Positions 1 through 11,135 of a stretch of DNA of 64,000 bases are shown here, piece after piece; the first letter of the stretch is position 1, and each line of letters starts with the position of its first letter. This DNA comes from Enterobacteriaceae endosymbiont of Plateumaris consimilis (GTDB taxonomy: Bacteria; Pseudomonadota; Gammaproteobacteria; Enterobacterales; Enterobacteriaceae): NCBI RefSeq assembly GCF_012563145.1, contig NZ_CP046230.1:389582-453581 (forward strand), in the 5' to 3' direction. The position numbers and the translations under genes are program-made. Under the pieces are notes generated by a model that saw only the letters and a program-made list of their open reading frames with translations, was not told where the DNA came from and did no database searches.

Positions 1-34
1 CGATACACTCTTATTATAGAGTATGTACTTACAG

Positions 35-1598
<1,564 letters not shown>

Positions 1599-1684
1599 AA
1601 TACAAAAATTAAATAAAAAAAACAGAAATGTTAAATTTAATTTTTTATTTAACATAAATTTTTAAAATAACAAAACTCTTATAA

Positions 1685-1692
1685 AAGAGTGT
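1685..1692 (-). other. pre-16S processing arm (leader side), complementary to trailer at 5-12
   Basis: On the minus strand the leader carries ACACTCTT (1692-1685) and the trailer just past the 16S 3' end carries AAGAGTGT (12-5). The 8 bases are perfectly complementary and flank the whole 16S gene. This is the arrangement of the bacterial RNase III stem in pre-16S rRNA. Each arm can also fold on itself (for example ACTCTT/AAGAGT at 1675-1690), so competing local hairpins are possible. Confidence 0.5.
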
Positions 1693-1712
1693 CCTTAAAA
1701 ATTTTTTATATA

Positions 1713-1724
1713 TTGTTAAAGAAC
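1713..1724 (-). promoter_or_regulatory. rRNA leader boxA antitermination site
   Basis: On the minus strand this reads AGTTCTTTAACA, followed by ATATAT. It closely resembles the E. coli rrn leader boxA (TGCTCTTTAACA) and sits between the predicted promoter and the 16S 5' end, where boxA is expected. BoxA binds NusB/S10 during rRNA antitermination. The assignment rests on sequence similarity and position only. Confidence 0.7.
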
Positions 1725-1750
1725 TATATTAAGTTAAAGCATTAATTTTT

Positions 1751-1778
1751 ATCTTACATTTAAATTTTAAAGAGTCAA
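1751..1778 (-). promoter_or_regulatory. sigma70-type promoter of the 16S rRNA gene
   Basis: On the minus strand TTGACT (1778-1773) is followed after a 16-base spacer by TAAGAT (1756-1751). The -35 hexamer is identical to that of the E. coli rrn P2 promoters, and boxA lies downstream as expected. It is the best-defined promoter in a window where random A/T runs make most promoter calls meaningless. The -10 matches the TATAAT consensus only partly. Confidence 0.6.
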
Positions 1779-1815
1779 GAATTTTTTATAAAATTTATAA
1801 CAATTTTAAATAATT

Positions 1816-2670
1816 TTAATTTATTTTAATTTTTTTGAAAAAACTAAATCCTTGACTAATTAAATATTTTTGTATTTTTTTTATTTTTACTGTGTATTTT
1901 GTATATAAAATAAAATTTTTTTGTGTATTAAATAAAAATTTATTTTTTGTTATAATTTTTTTTATTTTAGATATTATATAATTACTAGAATCTAAAAATT
2001 TAACATTTTTAGGTAAAATATTTTTTAATTCATTAATAATTAAAGGAAAATGAGTACAACCTAATATTATAGTGTCTGGAAAATTTTTTAAATTATACCA
2101 AGGTTGAAAAATATTTTTTATTTCTTTTAAAGATATATTTAATCCTTGTATTTTTTTTTCAACTAAAAAAACTAATTTTTGAGATGATAAAATTTCTATA
2201 ATATAATTTTGACGAAAATATTTAATTTTATTTTGTATAGAATAATTTTCTAATGTTGTTTTTGTTGCTATAATACCAATTATGCCATTATTTGTTATAT
2301 TAATAGAATCTTTTATAATTGGACTAACCCCTATTATTGGAAAAGAAAAATAATTTTTTATTATAGGAAGACTAGAAACACTAGCAGTATTACATGCTAT
2401 TATTGCTAATGAGATATAATAATGATACGAAATTTTTTTTAATATTTTTAAACAACGCTTATAAATATAATTTTTTGATTTTATTCCATAAGGAAAAAAT
2501 TTATTATCTAATAAATATATGAAATGTATTTCAGGAAATATTTTTTTAATTTTGTTATATATTGATATTCCACCTACTCCTGAATCAAAAATAAAAATTG
2601 TCATTTTAGATTGTAATAATTTTTTATTCATAATAAAATTTTCTTTTTTTATAAATTTTAATTTTAGCAA
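1816..2670 (-). CDS. murI: glutamate racemase
   Basis: Converts L-glutamate to D-glutamate for the peptidoglycan stem peptide, in the cytoplasm. The two catalytic cysteines are in place, in the motifs ACNTAS and LGCTHFP, and the N-terminal FDSGVGG motif is present. The open frame gives 284 residues, matching the family (about 285 in E. coli). The true start is uncertain: the first Met (2670) precedes a Lys-rich stretch, while the Met at 2631 (MNKKLL) or 2604 (MTIFIFDSG) would begin closer to the conserved core. It lies upstream of and parallel to the 16S gene, as in E. coli, and is divergent from iscS. It implies that a peptidoglycan precursor route is retained. Confidence 0.95.
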   Translation of the reverse strand: MLKLKFIKKENFIMNKKLLQSKMTIFIFDSGVGGISIYNKIKKIFPEIHFIYLLDNKFFPYGIKSKNYIYKRCLKILKKISYHYYISLAIIACNTASVSSLPIIKNYFSFPIIGVSPIIKDSINITNNGIIGIIATKTTLENYSIQNKIKYFRQNYIIEILSSQKLVFLVEKKIQGLNISLKEIKNIFQPWYNLKNFPDTIILGCTHFPLIINELKNILPKNVKFLDSSNYIISKIKKIITKNKFLFNTQKNFILYTKYTVKIKKIQKYLISQGFSFFKKIKIN

Positions 2671-2818
2671 AAATAATAATTAATTATTAAATTGTATTTA
2701 AATAATTACATATTTATTTTATTATGAGTAATATATAAAATATAAAAAAAATCAATTAATTATTATTAATTAATACTTAACCTTTATTATAACAAATATA
2801 ATTATATAAATTAAGATA

Positions 2819-3994
2819 ATGAAAAATCCAATTTATTTAGATTATGCTTCTACTACACCAGTAGATAAAAGAGTTTTAAAAAAAATGATAAAATATTTAA
2901 CTATAGATGGAATCTTTGGTAATCCTTCTTCTAATTTACATATATTTGGATGGAATGCAGAAAAAGAAGTTGACATTGCTAGAAAAAATATAGCTAAATG
3001 TATAGGATGTAATGATAATGAAATTATATTTACATCTACAGCAAGTGAATCTATTAATATAGCAATAAAATCTATAATTAATTGTTTTAAAAAAAATAAA
3101 AAACATATCATTACTACAACAATAGAACATAAATCTGTAATAGAAACATGTCTTTACTTAGAAAAACTTGGATTTTATGTGACATATTTAAAACCATCTA
3201 AAAATGGTTTAATAAACTTAAATAAACTACAAGAAACAATTAATGCAAAAACAATTTTAGTTTCTATTATGCATGTAAATAATGAAATAGGAGTAATACA
3301 AAACATATCAAAAATAGGAAAAATATGTCATAATAAAAATATAATTTATCATGTTGATGCAACACAAAGTATAGGAAAATATCCATTTAATTTAAAAAAT
3401 ATGAATATTGATTTAATGTCATTTTCTGCACATAAATTTTATGGACCCAAAGGAGTAGGAGTTTTATATATTAATAAAAAAAAACCTAATATTTTGTTAG
3501 ATACCTTTATACATGGTGGTGGACAAGAACAAAACATAAGATCAGGTACTTTAGCAGTTCATCAGATAATTGGTATGTCAGAAGCATTACTTATTTCTAT
3601 TAATGAAATGGAAAAAGATAGATTAAAAATTCAAAATTTAAAAAATTACTTATGGAATAATATAAAAAATATAAAAGGAATTTTTTATAATGGAGATTAT
3701 TTACATAGTTCACCTTATATAATCAATATAGGTATAAAAGATATATTTAATAAATTACTTATCATAGAAATGAAAAATATTGCTGTTTCTCTTTCATCTG
3801 CATGTACATCTTATTATTCTCAATCTTCATATGTGTTAAAATCAATAGGATTAACAAATAAGTTAATTAAAAATTCCATACGTATTTCTTTAGGCAGATT
3901 TACTACTAAAAAAGAAATTGATTATACTATTTATAAACTACATAAAACAATAAATAAAATTTTACATAATAAAAATAATTTTTTTATTAATTAA
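2819..3994 (+). CDS. iscS: cysteine desulfurase IscS, lacking the C-terminal tail
   Basis: PLP-dependent enzyme that takes sulfur from cysteine as a persulfide. The PLP lysine is in SFSAHKFYGPKG and the catalytic loop cysteine in SSACTS. N-terminal IYLDYASTTPVD and FGNP motifs identify IscS rather than SufS. At 391 residues it is shorter than E. coli IscS (404). It keeps the LGRFTT segment but ends in an unrelated Lys/Asn-rich tail, missing the terminal region that in E. coli contacts IscU. No iscR, iscU, iscA, hscBA or fdx lies beside it, whereas a complete SUF operon follows on the other strand. I infer a main role as sulfur donor for tRNA thiolation. It is alone in its transcription unit and convergent with pykF. 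Confidence 0.93.
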   Translation: MKNPIYLDYASTTPVDKRVLKKMIKYLTIDGIFGNPSSNLHIFGWNAEKEVDIARKNIAKCIGCNDNEIIFTSTASESINIAIKSIINCFKKNKKHIITTTIEHKSVIETCLYLEKLGFYVTYLKPSKNGLINLNKLQETINAKTILVSIMHVNNEIGVIQNISKIGKICHNKNIIYHVDATQSIGKYPFNLKNMNIDLMSFSAHKFYGPKGVGVLYINKKKPNILLDTFIHGGGQEQNIRSGTLAVHQIIGMSEALLISINEMEKDRLKIQNLKNYLWNNIKNIKGIFYNGDYLHSSPYIINIGIKDIFNKLLIIEMKNIAVSLSSACTSYYSQSSYVLKSIGLTNKLIKNSIRISLGRFTTKKEIDYTIYKLHKTINKILHNKNNFFIN

Positions 3995-4063
3995 TATTTT
4001 ATTCTTTAATTAAATAAAAATTATTGATATTTACAGAAATGTAATTATTTAATAATATAGTTA

Positions 4064-5476
4064 TTATATTATATGAACAGAAATAGTATTAGTTGTTCCA
4101 CTAGGTACTAAAGCTCCAGAAACCATAACAATGACATCTCCTATAACAGCATATTTACTAGATAAAGCAACTTTTTTACCTATATGATAAAAATCATCTG
4201 TAGACAATATTTTTTTTACTAATTTAGGTATTATACCTTTACTTAATATTAATTGTTTAGAAGTTTGAATATTAGTAGTTAAAGCTAAAATTATAGCTTT
4301 AGGAAAATATTTCCTTACTGATTTTGCAGATTTTCCTAATTCTGTAGCTACAATAATTAAAGGTGATTTTAATTTTTCTGATATTTCTACAGCACTACGA
4401 CATATTGCATCAGTAATACTCATATCTACAGATTTTTCATAAAAATTTATTCTATTATTCATAGTTATGTCTGTTCTTTCACAAATATTAGACATAATGG
4501 CAACAGATTCTAAAGGATATTTTCCTTTAGCACTTTCTCCTGATAACATAACAGCATCAGTACCATCTAAAATAGCATTAGCTACATCTCCAGCTTCTGC
4601 TCTTGTTGGACGAGGATTTTTAATCATAGAATCTAACATTTGAGTTGCAGTTATTACCACTTTACCAAAAAAATTACATTTTTTAATCATCATTTTTTGA
4701 GCAAAAATTACATCTTCTACAGGTATTTCTACTCCTAAATCTCCTCTAGCAACCATGATACCATCAGAAACATTTAAAATATCATCAAAATTATTTAAAC
4801 CTTCTTGATTTTCAATTTTAGCTATAATTTGAATATTTTCACATTTATTTTTTTTTAAAAAATTTCTGATTTCTAATATATCTTCTTTTTTTCTGATAAA
4901 TGAAGCAGCAATATAATCTATTTTATTTTTACATGCAAATATTAAGTCATCTTTATCTTTTTCTGATAAAGATGGTAGTTTAGTAGATATTCCTGGCAAA
5001 TTAATTCCTTTATTTTCTGATAATTTACCATTATTTAATACTTCACAAATAATATTATTATTATCTATTTCTAATACTTTCATTTCTATAAGACCATCAT
5101 CAACAAGTATTTTATTTCCTATATTAAGATCAAATATTAAATTAGGATATGTTATAGCAACGCAATGATTATCACCAATAACAGATTGATCCGTAGTTAA
5201 AATAAATTTTTGTCCGGATTTTAAATATACATCTATACCTTTTTTAAGTTTTATAGTACGTATTTCAGGACCTTTAGTATCTAATAATATCGCTGCAGTT
5301 TGCCCTGTTATATTAATAATTTTTCTTAAATTTATAATACGTTTTTCATGATCTTTATGATTACCATGAGAAAAATTTAATCTCATAACATTCATACCTA
5401 AATTTAATAATTTAGATAATATGTTTTTAGATTCAGAACTAGGTCCAATAGTACATATTATTTTTGTTTTTTTCAT
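4064..5476 (-). CDS. pykF: pyruvate kinase I
   Basis: Converts phosphoenolpyruvate and ADP to pyruvate and ATP, the last step of glycolysis. The 470-residue product is the same length as E. coli PykF and collinear with it throughout. The N-terminus reads [12 protein letters not shown], the active-site region includes [12 protein letters not shown] and AKIENQEG, and the signature [10 protein letters not shown] and [14 protein letters not shown] are present. It follows sufE on the same strand. In E. coli pykF also neighbours the suf operon but with lpp and ldtE between them; both are absent here. It probably supplies substrate-level ATP alongside the respiratory genes of this window. Confidence 0.97.
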   Translation of the reverse strand: MKKTKIICTIGPSSESKNILSKLLNLGMNVMRLNFSHGNHKDHEKRIINLRKIINITGQTAAILLDTKGPEIRTIKLKKGIDVYLKSGQKFILTTDQSVIGDNHCVAITYPNLIFDLNIGNKILVDDGLIEMKVLEIDNNNIICEVLNNGKLSENKGINLPGISTKLPSLSEKDKDDLIFACKNKIDYIAASFIRKKEDILEIRNFLKKNKCENIQIIAKIENQEGLNNFDDILNVSDGIMVARGDLGVEIPVEDVIFAQKMMIKKCNFFGKVVITATQMLDSMIKNPRPTRAEAGDVANAILDGTDAVMLSGESAKGKYPLESVAIMSNICERTDITMNNRINFYEKSVDMSITDAICRSAVEISEKLKSPLIIVATELGKSAKSVRKYFPKAIILALTTNIQTSKQLILSKGIIPKLVKKILSTDDFYHIGKKVALSSKYAVIGDVIVMVSGALVPSGTTNTISVHII

Positions 5477-5580
5477 ATATTTTACATATTTCCTATTTTT
5501 AAAATAAAAAATTTATTTGAAATTTTAAAAAATTATAAATATTTATAATAATATATTATTAATATAATTAAATAAAAAAA

Positions 5581-6012
5581 TTATTTATTTAATTGTATTA
5601 TTTTTTTTTTTATAGTATTTATAATAATTTCTATTCCTTGTAATCTAGATAAAGATAGATATTTATCTAAAGATAATTTTTTAAAATATGATTGAATATT
5701 AGATTGAATAATTTTATTAGAATTTTTATTTTTATAAAATATAAAAATAATTGCTAATAAACCTTGTACGATAGAAGAATCACTATATCCTTTAAATAAT
5801 ACGTGATTATTCGAATCAATTTTTAAAGTAATCCAAACTTGACTTTGACATCCATGAATTAAATTTTTTAAAGAATGGTATTTTTGAGATAAAATAGGAA
5901 TTATTTTTCCTAATTCAATTATATATAAATATCGTTCTTCCCAATTATTACAACGTTTAAAATTAGATTCTAATATATGTTTATTAGGTAATATGTTTAC
6001 TAACATAATCAT
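5581..6012 (-). CDS. sufE: cysteine desulfuration protein SufE
   Basis: Sulfur acceptor that takes the persulfide from SufS and hands it to the SufBCD scaffold. The acceptor cysteine is in the motif HGCQSQVW, and the upstream NWEERYLYIIELG block is typical of the family. The length of 143 residues matches E. coli (138). Its ATG overlaps the sufS stop codon (ATGA, 6009-6012), indicating translational coupling. A second Met at codon 3 is an alternative start. It is the last gene of the sufABCDSE operon. Confidence 0.95.
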   Translation of the reverse strand: MIMLVNILPNKHILESNFKRCNNWEERYLYIIELGKIIPILSQKYHSLKNLIHGCQSQVWITLKIDSNNHVLFKGYSDSSIVQGLLAIIFIFYKNKNSNKIIQSNIQSYFKKLSLDKYLSLSRLQGIEIIINTIKKKIIQLNK

Positions 6013-7241
6013 TTATTTAATAAATTATTTATATAGATTAATTTACTAACAAAAACATCTATTTCTTCAAAATTATTATATATAGAAAAAGATATTCTAC
6101 ACATAGATTTAACATTATAATATTTCATTAAAGGAATAGCACAATGATGTCCAGTACGTATTGCAATACCATATTCATCAAGAAAACATCCTATATCATA
6201 AGGATGACAATTTTTTAAATTAAAGGAAATAATACCTACTCGATTGTTTAGAGAACTGTTACCAAAAATTTTAATATTTGGTATATTAGACATTTTTTTT
6301 AAAGCATATAACATTAAATTTTGATTATGATTTATAATATCTTTTATATTAAATGATGTAAACCATGATAAAGCTGCACCCAATCCTATAATACCAGCAA
6401 TATTAGGTGAACCTGCTTCAAATTTCCATGGTATTTTTTCCCAAATAGGAAAATTATTACAATCAATATTACTTATCATACCTCCACCACCTTCCCAAGG
6501 TGGTATTAATTCTAGTATGCTTTTTTTACCATAAAGAATACCTATTCCTGTAGGTCCAAAAATTTTATGTCCTGAAAAAACAAAAAAGTCACATCCAATA
6601 TTTCGAACATTAACTATTTTATTTGTAACTGCTTGTGCTCCATCTATTACTGTTAAAATATTTTTACTTTGAGCTAATTTTACTATTTTTTTTATAGGAT
6701 TAATTATACCTAATACATTAGATATATAAGTAATAGATATTAATTTAGTTTTGTTATCTATTAAATTATAAATTCTTTTATAATTTAATTCTCCGTATTT
6801 AGTTAATGGTATAACATGTATATGAAATCCTATTTTTTTTGATATAATTTGCCATGGAATAATATTAGAATGATGTTCCATTACTGAGATAATAATATTA
6901 TCTCCTGAAAAAATATTATTTATACCCCAAGTATTTGCAATTAAATTAATTCCTTCTGTAGTGCTTTTAGTGAAAATTATTTCTTCAGTTCTTTGTGCAT
7001 TAATAAAAACAGCTACTTGATGACGTATCTTTTCCATAATATTAGTTGCTTTTGTACTTAATGTATGTGTACCTCTATGTACTGATGAATAATATTTTGT
7101 ATAAAATTGATTTAATGAAGAAATAACTGATATTGGTTTATGTACAGTAGCAGCATTATCAAAATAAATAAAGTTATGTTTATTAACTTTATGTGATAAA
7201 ATAGGAAATTGTTTCCTAATTTTTATTAAATTGAAATTCAT
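6009..7241 (-). CDS. sufS: cysteine desulfurase SufS
   Basis: Group II PLP-dependent cysteine desulfurase that loads sulfur onto SufE. The PLP lysine is in FSGHKIFGPTG, the catalytic cysteine in RTGHHCAIPLM, and the PPWEGGG and RFEAG-like (KFEAGSPN) motifs are present. I place the start at the ATG at 7241 (MNFNLIKIRKQFPILS), which aligns with the E. coli N-terminus. The open frame extends upstream to 7310, adding 23 residues that have no counterpart and run inside sufD. With the chosen start, the gene overlaps the end of sufD by 26 bases and the start of sufE by 4. Confidence 0.94.
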   Translation of the reverse strand: MNFNLIKIRKQFPILSHKVNKHNFIYFDNAATVHKPISVISSLNQFYTKYYSSVHRGTHTLSTKATNIMEKIRHQVAVFINAQRTEEIIFTKSTTEGINLIANTWGINNIFSGDNIIISVMEHHSNIIPWQIISKKIGFHIHVIPLTKYGELNYKRIYNLIDNKTKLISITYISNVLGIINPIKKIVKLAQSKNILTVIDGAQAVTNKIVNVRNIGCDFFVFSGHKIFGPTGIGILYGKKSILELIPPWEGGGGMISNIDCNNFPIWEKIPWKFEAGSPNIAGIIGLGAALSWFTSFNIKDIINHNQNLMLYALKKMSNIPNIKIFGNSSLNNRVGIISFNLKNCHPYDIGCFLDEYGIAIRTGHHCAIPLMKYYNVKSMCRISFSIYNNFEEIDVFVSKLIYINNLLNK

Positions 7242-8520
7242 TAAAAATATTCTCTGTAAAGAAATAATTTGATATATATTTATATATTTCTTTTTTAAAA
7301 TTATCATCACAAATATCTTGAATTAAATCAACTAAAAATGCTAAAAGCAGCATATTATGAGATTTTTTTAAATTAATACCACGTGTTCTTAAAAAGAATA
7401 ATTGATTATTATCTATTTTACCAGAAAAAACACCATGCTTACATTTTACATCATCATTAAAAATATCTAATTCTGGCTTGATATTTATCTCTGAAAATTT
7501 ATTGAGTAATAATCCACTATAATTCATTTGTCCATCTGTTTTTATAGCTAGCGGATTAATTTTTAATAATCCTTTAAAATTTACAATAGAATTATCAGCA
7601 ACTATTGCTTTATGAAGTTGATTACTATAACAATATTTTTTATTATGTTCTAAATAACTATTTATATAAGAAATATTATTTCCTTTTGATAAAGATAAAC
7701 TTTTATAATTTAATGTGGAATTATTTCCATTAAATTGAAAATTATTATTTTGATGTATAATTTTATTAGACATTAAAAAATCATATTTTGTAATATAACT
7801 ATTATTATTTAAATAATATTCATTATTAGCACAATAATAATTTTTTTTATCACCAGTGATTAGTTTATAATGTATTAAATTTACATTATTACCTAAAATT
7901 AAAGTTGTATAAATATTATTAAAATAAGATTGATTAATATTAATATAATGTTCAAATATTGTAATAGATTGTATTTGTTGAATATCTATATAATTTCTAT
8001 AATTTGACATATAAAAAAAATCTTCACTATTCTTTCCTATATTAATATATATTAAATAAAGAGGTTTTATATCACTAATATTATTTAAATTTATATTAAT
8101 AAAAATAATTTCTTTAGATAAAGCTTCTGATAAATGGGTAAACATATTATGTTTAATAGAAATATTTTTATAATATAAATTATTTACTTGATTGATAGTT
8201 ATTTTATAATAAATATTATTTATATCACTTATATTTTTATTTAATTTACCATTTATAAAATATAAAAAAACAGCATCTATTTGAAAAATAACGTTTACTA
8301 AATCTTTTTTTAAAAATTCTTTTGTTAAAGGAATTTTTAATAGTTTATCATTTATAATATTTAAATATATATTTTTTTTTACATATGTTGGATCATGTAA
8401 TAAATTTTTTAATTTTAACCAATGATATTCTGAATTTTTTGAAAAATATTTTTTTTTATGTAATTGATATATATTATTTAATTGTTTTAATATATTATTA
8501 CTACTCATTAAGCCAACCAT
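7216..8520 (-). CDS. sufD: Fe-S cluster scaffold subunit SufD
   Basis: Forms the SufBC2D scaffold on which Fe-S clusters are built. At 434 residues it is close to E. coli SufD (423). The N-terminal half is poorly conserved and Asn/Ile-rich. The C-terminal beta-helix end is clear: VKCKHGVFSGKID contains the histidine corresponding to the functionally important SufD histidine, followed by LFFLRTRGIN. It overlaps sufC by 20 bases at its start and sufS at its end, showing tight packing of the operon. Confidence 0.93.
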   Translation of the reverse strand: MVGLMSSNNILKQLNNIYQLHKKKYFSKNSEYHWLKLKNLLHDPTYVKKNIYLNIINDKLLKIPLTKEFLKKDLVNVIFQIDAVFLYFINGKLNKNISDINNIYYKITINQVNNLYYKNISIKHNMFTHLSEALSKEIIFININLNNISDIKPLYLIYINIGKNSEDFFYMSNYRNYIDIQQIQSITIFEHYININQSYFNNIYTTLILGNNVNLIHYKLITGDKKNYYCANNEYYLNNNSYITKYDFLMSNKIIHQNNNFQFNGNNSTLNYKSLSLSKGNNISYINSYLEHNKKYCYSNQLHKAIVADNSIVNFKGLLKINPLAIKTDGQMNYSGLLLNKFSEINIKPELDIFNDDVKCKHGVFSGKIDNNQLFFLRTRGINLKKSHNMLLLAFLVDLIQDICDDNFKKEIYKYISNYFFTENIFNEFQFNKN

Positions 8521-9241
8521 AACCTTGATCCTCTAATTGTTTAACTAGCATAAAATCACTAGATTTCACAATTTTATTATTATAAAGTATATGTACATAA
8601 TCTGGTTTAACATAATCTAAAATACGACGATAATGAGTAATAATAATAAATGATCTATCTTTAGATCTCATAATATTTATTATTTTTGAAACTTTTTTTA
8701 ATGCATCAATATCTAAACCTGAATCGATTTCATCTAAAATACATAATTTTGGTTTTAAAATCAACATGTGTAATATATCGTTAATTTTTTTTTCACCTCC
8801 AGAAAAACCTACATTTACAAAACGTTTAAGAAAACTTTTTTTTATATTTAACATTTTTATTTTTTCATAAATTAAATCTTGAAAATCAAATCTATCTAAT
8901 AAAGATAATCCATTATATTTTCTTATTTCATTTAATGATGTATATAAAAATAAATTATTGGTAACTCCTGGTATTTCAGTAGGATATTGAAAAGATGCAA
9001 AAATACCTTCTCTTGCTCTTATTTCAGGATTCATATCTAATAAATTTTTTTTTTTAAAAAATATTTCTCCTTTAGAAATTATATATTCTTTTTTTCCTAC
9101 TAAAATATATGATAAAGTACTTTTACCTGACCCATTAGGACCCATTATAGCATGAATTTCTCCAGAATTAATTTTTAAGTTAAATCTATCTAATATTACT
9201 TTATTATTTATGTGTACATGTAGATTTTTTATTTTTAGCAT
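8501..9241 (-). CDS. sufC: Fe-S assembly ATPase SufC
   Basis: ABC-type ATPase that drives conformational change of the SufBCD scaffold. The 246 residues (248 in E. coli) contain Walker A GPNGSGKST near residue 36, the Q-loop region SFQYPTEIPGV, the ABC signature GFSGGEKKIND, Walker B LCILDEIDSGLD and the switch histidine in ITHYRR. All catalytic elements look intact. It sits between sufB (32-base gap) and sufD (20-base overlap). Confidence 0.97.
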   Translation of the reverse strand: MLKIKNLHVHINNKVILDRFNLKINSGEIHAIMGPNGSGKSTLSYILVGKKEYIISKGEIFFKKKNLLDMNPEIRAREGIFASFQYPTEIPGVTNNLFLYTSLNEIRKYNGLSLLDRFDFQDLIYEKIKMLNIKKSFLKRFVNVGFSGGEKKINDILHMLILKPKLCILDEIDSGLDIDALKKVSKIINIMRSKDRSFIIITHYRRILDYVKPDYVHILYNNKIVKSSDFMLVKQLEDQGYGWLNE

Positions 9242-9273
9242 AGTTTATGTAAATAATATTTAATTAAAAAATA

Positions 9274-10740
9274 TTAACCAATACTTTTTTCTAAATTAAT
9301 TGATAATAATTTCTGTGCTTCTATAGCAAATTCTAAAGGAAATTTAATAAAAATATCTTTACAAAATCCATTAATAATCATAGAAATAGCATTATCCATA
9401 TTAATACCTCTTTGTAAACAAAAAAATATTTGATCCTCTCCAACTTTAGAAGTTGTAGCTTCATGTTCCACTTGTGATGTATTATTAGCAATTTTAATAT
9501 TAGGATATGTATGAGTACTACATTTTGAACCTATTAAAATAGAATCACATTGAGTAAAATTACGTGAATAATTTGATTTTTGATTAATTTTTACTAAACT
9601 TCTATAAGTATTTTTACTATTTTCTGTAGAAATACTTTTAGATATAATTGTTGATTTAGTTTTTTTACCAATATGAATCATTTTTGTTCCAGTATCAGCT
9701 TGTTGATAACCATTTGTTAAAGAAATAGAAAAAAATTCACCAATAGAATAATCTCCTTTTAAAATAACACTAGGATATTTCCATGTAATTGCCGATCCTG
9801 TCTCTGATTGTGTCCATGACATTTTACTATGATTTCCTTTACATATTGCTCTTTTAGTAACAAAATTTAAAATTCCTCCTGAATATTTATTTCCTGCAAA
9901 CCAATTTTGTACAGTAGAATATTTTACTTTAGCATTTTTTAATAATATTACTTCTACAACAGCAGCATGTAATTGATAATTTTGTCTTATAGGTGCAGAA
10001 CATCCTTCTATATAATTTACACTACTATTTTCATCTGCAATTAAAATAGTACGTTCAAACTGTCCAATATTTTTTTCATTAATACGAAAATAAGTTGATA
10101 ATTCTATAGGACAATCTACATTTTTAGGTATATATATAAATGTTCCATCAGAAGCTACAGCAGCGTTTAATGATGCAAAAAAATTATCGTTAGCAGAAAC
10201 AACTGAACCTAAATATTCTTTAACTAAATCAGGATAGTTTTGAATAGCATCATTTAAAGAACAAAAAATTATTCCTTTTTTTAATAATTTATCTTTATGA
10301 GTTGTAATAACAGACACTGAATCAAAGATTCCATCTACAGCTATATTTTTATTATTAATAGGAATTTTTAATTTATTAAAAGTATCTGATACAGCATTTG
10401 TAAAATATTTATTTTTATTATAATTAAAATTAATATTTAATTTATTATCCTTAATAGATAAAGGTGCAGAATAATAAATATAATTTTGATAATTTAATTT
10501 ATCAAAATTTCCATTCAACCAATGAGGTTCTTTATTATTTATCCAATAATTATATCCTTCTAATCTAAAATCTAACATCCATTTAGGTTCATTACGTATT
10601 TTAGATATTTTTTTAATTATATTTTTATTAATTCCTGGTATTAATTGTTTATTTTTTAAATTTGTAGAAAAACCTTCTTTATAAAGAGATTTTTTTTTAT
10701 TGAAAAATTTAATTTTATCTTTTATATCATTATTTTGCAT
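9274..10740 (-). CDS. sufB: Fe-S cluster scaffold subunit SufB
   Basis: Core subunit of the SufBC2D scaffold, where sulfur from SufE is received and the cluster assembled. The 488 residues align with E. coli SufB (495) over the whole length. The tunnel region reads KYSTVQNWFAGN, the cysteine at the SufD interface is in FTQCDSILIG, and the interface glutamate region QVEHEATTS is conserved. The C-terminus contains the family signature INGFCKDIF. It lies 11 bases after sufA and 32 before sufC. Confidence 0.96.
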   Translation of the reverse strand: MQNNDIKDKIKFFNKKKSLYKEGFSTNLKNKQLIPGINKNIIKKISKIRNEPKWMLDFRLEGYNYWINNKEPHWLNGNFDKLNYQNYIYYSAPLSIKDNKLNINFNYNKNKYFTNAVSDTFNKLKIPINNKNIAVDGIFDSVSVITTHKDKLLKKGIIFCSLNDAIQNYPDLVKEYLGSVVSANDNFFASLNAAVASDGTFIYIPKNVDCPIELSTYFRINEKNIGQFERTILIADENSSVNYIEGCSAPIRQNYQLHAAVVEVILLKNAKVKYSTVQNWFAGNKYSGGILNFVTKRAICKGNHSKMSWTQSETGSAITWKYPSVILKGDYSIGEFFSISLTNGYQQADTGTKMIHIGKKTKSTIISKSISTENSKNTYRSLVKINQKSNYSRNFTQCDSILIGSKCSTHTYPNIKIANNTSQVEHEATTSKVGEDQIFFCLQRGINMDNAISMIINGFCKDIFIKFPLEFAIEAQKLLSINLEKSIG

Positions 10741-10751
10741 AATAAATTTCT

Positions 10752-11126
10752 TTAATGTTTAATATTAAAACTTTCTCCACAACCGCAAGATTTAATAATT
10801 TTAGAATTATAATATTTAAAATATTCTTTAAAATTTTCTTGAATAAAATCTATTATTGTTCCATCTATAAAAATAATATCTTTTCTTTTGATATATATAT
10901 AAATATTATTATTTTGAAAAATTAAATCATCTTTAAAAGATTTTGTTATTAATTCAATTTTATATTTAAAACCAAAACAACCTGTTTTTATTAAAATTAA
11001 TCTAATACCATTAATTATAGAATCTTTTTTTATTATTTTATTAACTTGTAATAATGAATTATTAGTTAAAAAAATTCCTTTCCAAGATTCTTTACAAGAG
11101 AAATGTATTAATTTTTTTTTAAACAT
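10752..11126 (-). CDS. sufA: A-type Fe-S carrier SufA
   Basis: A-type carrier protein that receives Fe-S clusters from SufBCD and passes them to target enzymes. The three cluster cysteines are present: one in KTGCFGF and two in the C-terminal SCGCGESF. The FIDGTIIDF block is typical. The conserved N-terminal ESWKGIFLT segment matches SufA better than ErpA or IscA. I chose the ATG at 11126, which has a GGATGG ribosome-binding site seven bases upstream. An ATG three codons earlier (11135) lacks one. It is first in the operon, preceded by a long gene-free spacer. Confidence 0.9.
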   Translation of the reverse strand: MFKKKLIHFSCKESWKGIFLTNNSLLQVNKIIKKDSIINGIRLILIKTGCFGFKYKIELITKSFKDDLIFQNNNIYIYIKRKDIIFIDGTIIDFIQENFKEYFKYYNSKIIKSCGCGESFNIKH

Positions 11127-11135
11127 AATTACCAT

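Noticed and set aside
2842-3130. Two minus-strand frames inside iscS
   Set aside because: Antisense shadows of iscS without recognisable motifs or ribosome-binding sites.
4031-4044. TTACA-GAAA-TGTAA hairpin between iscS and pykF as a terminator
   Set aside because: The stem is only 5 bp with no T tract; too weak to call.
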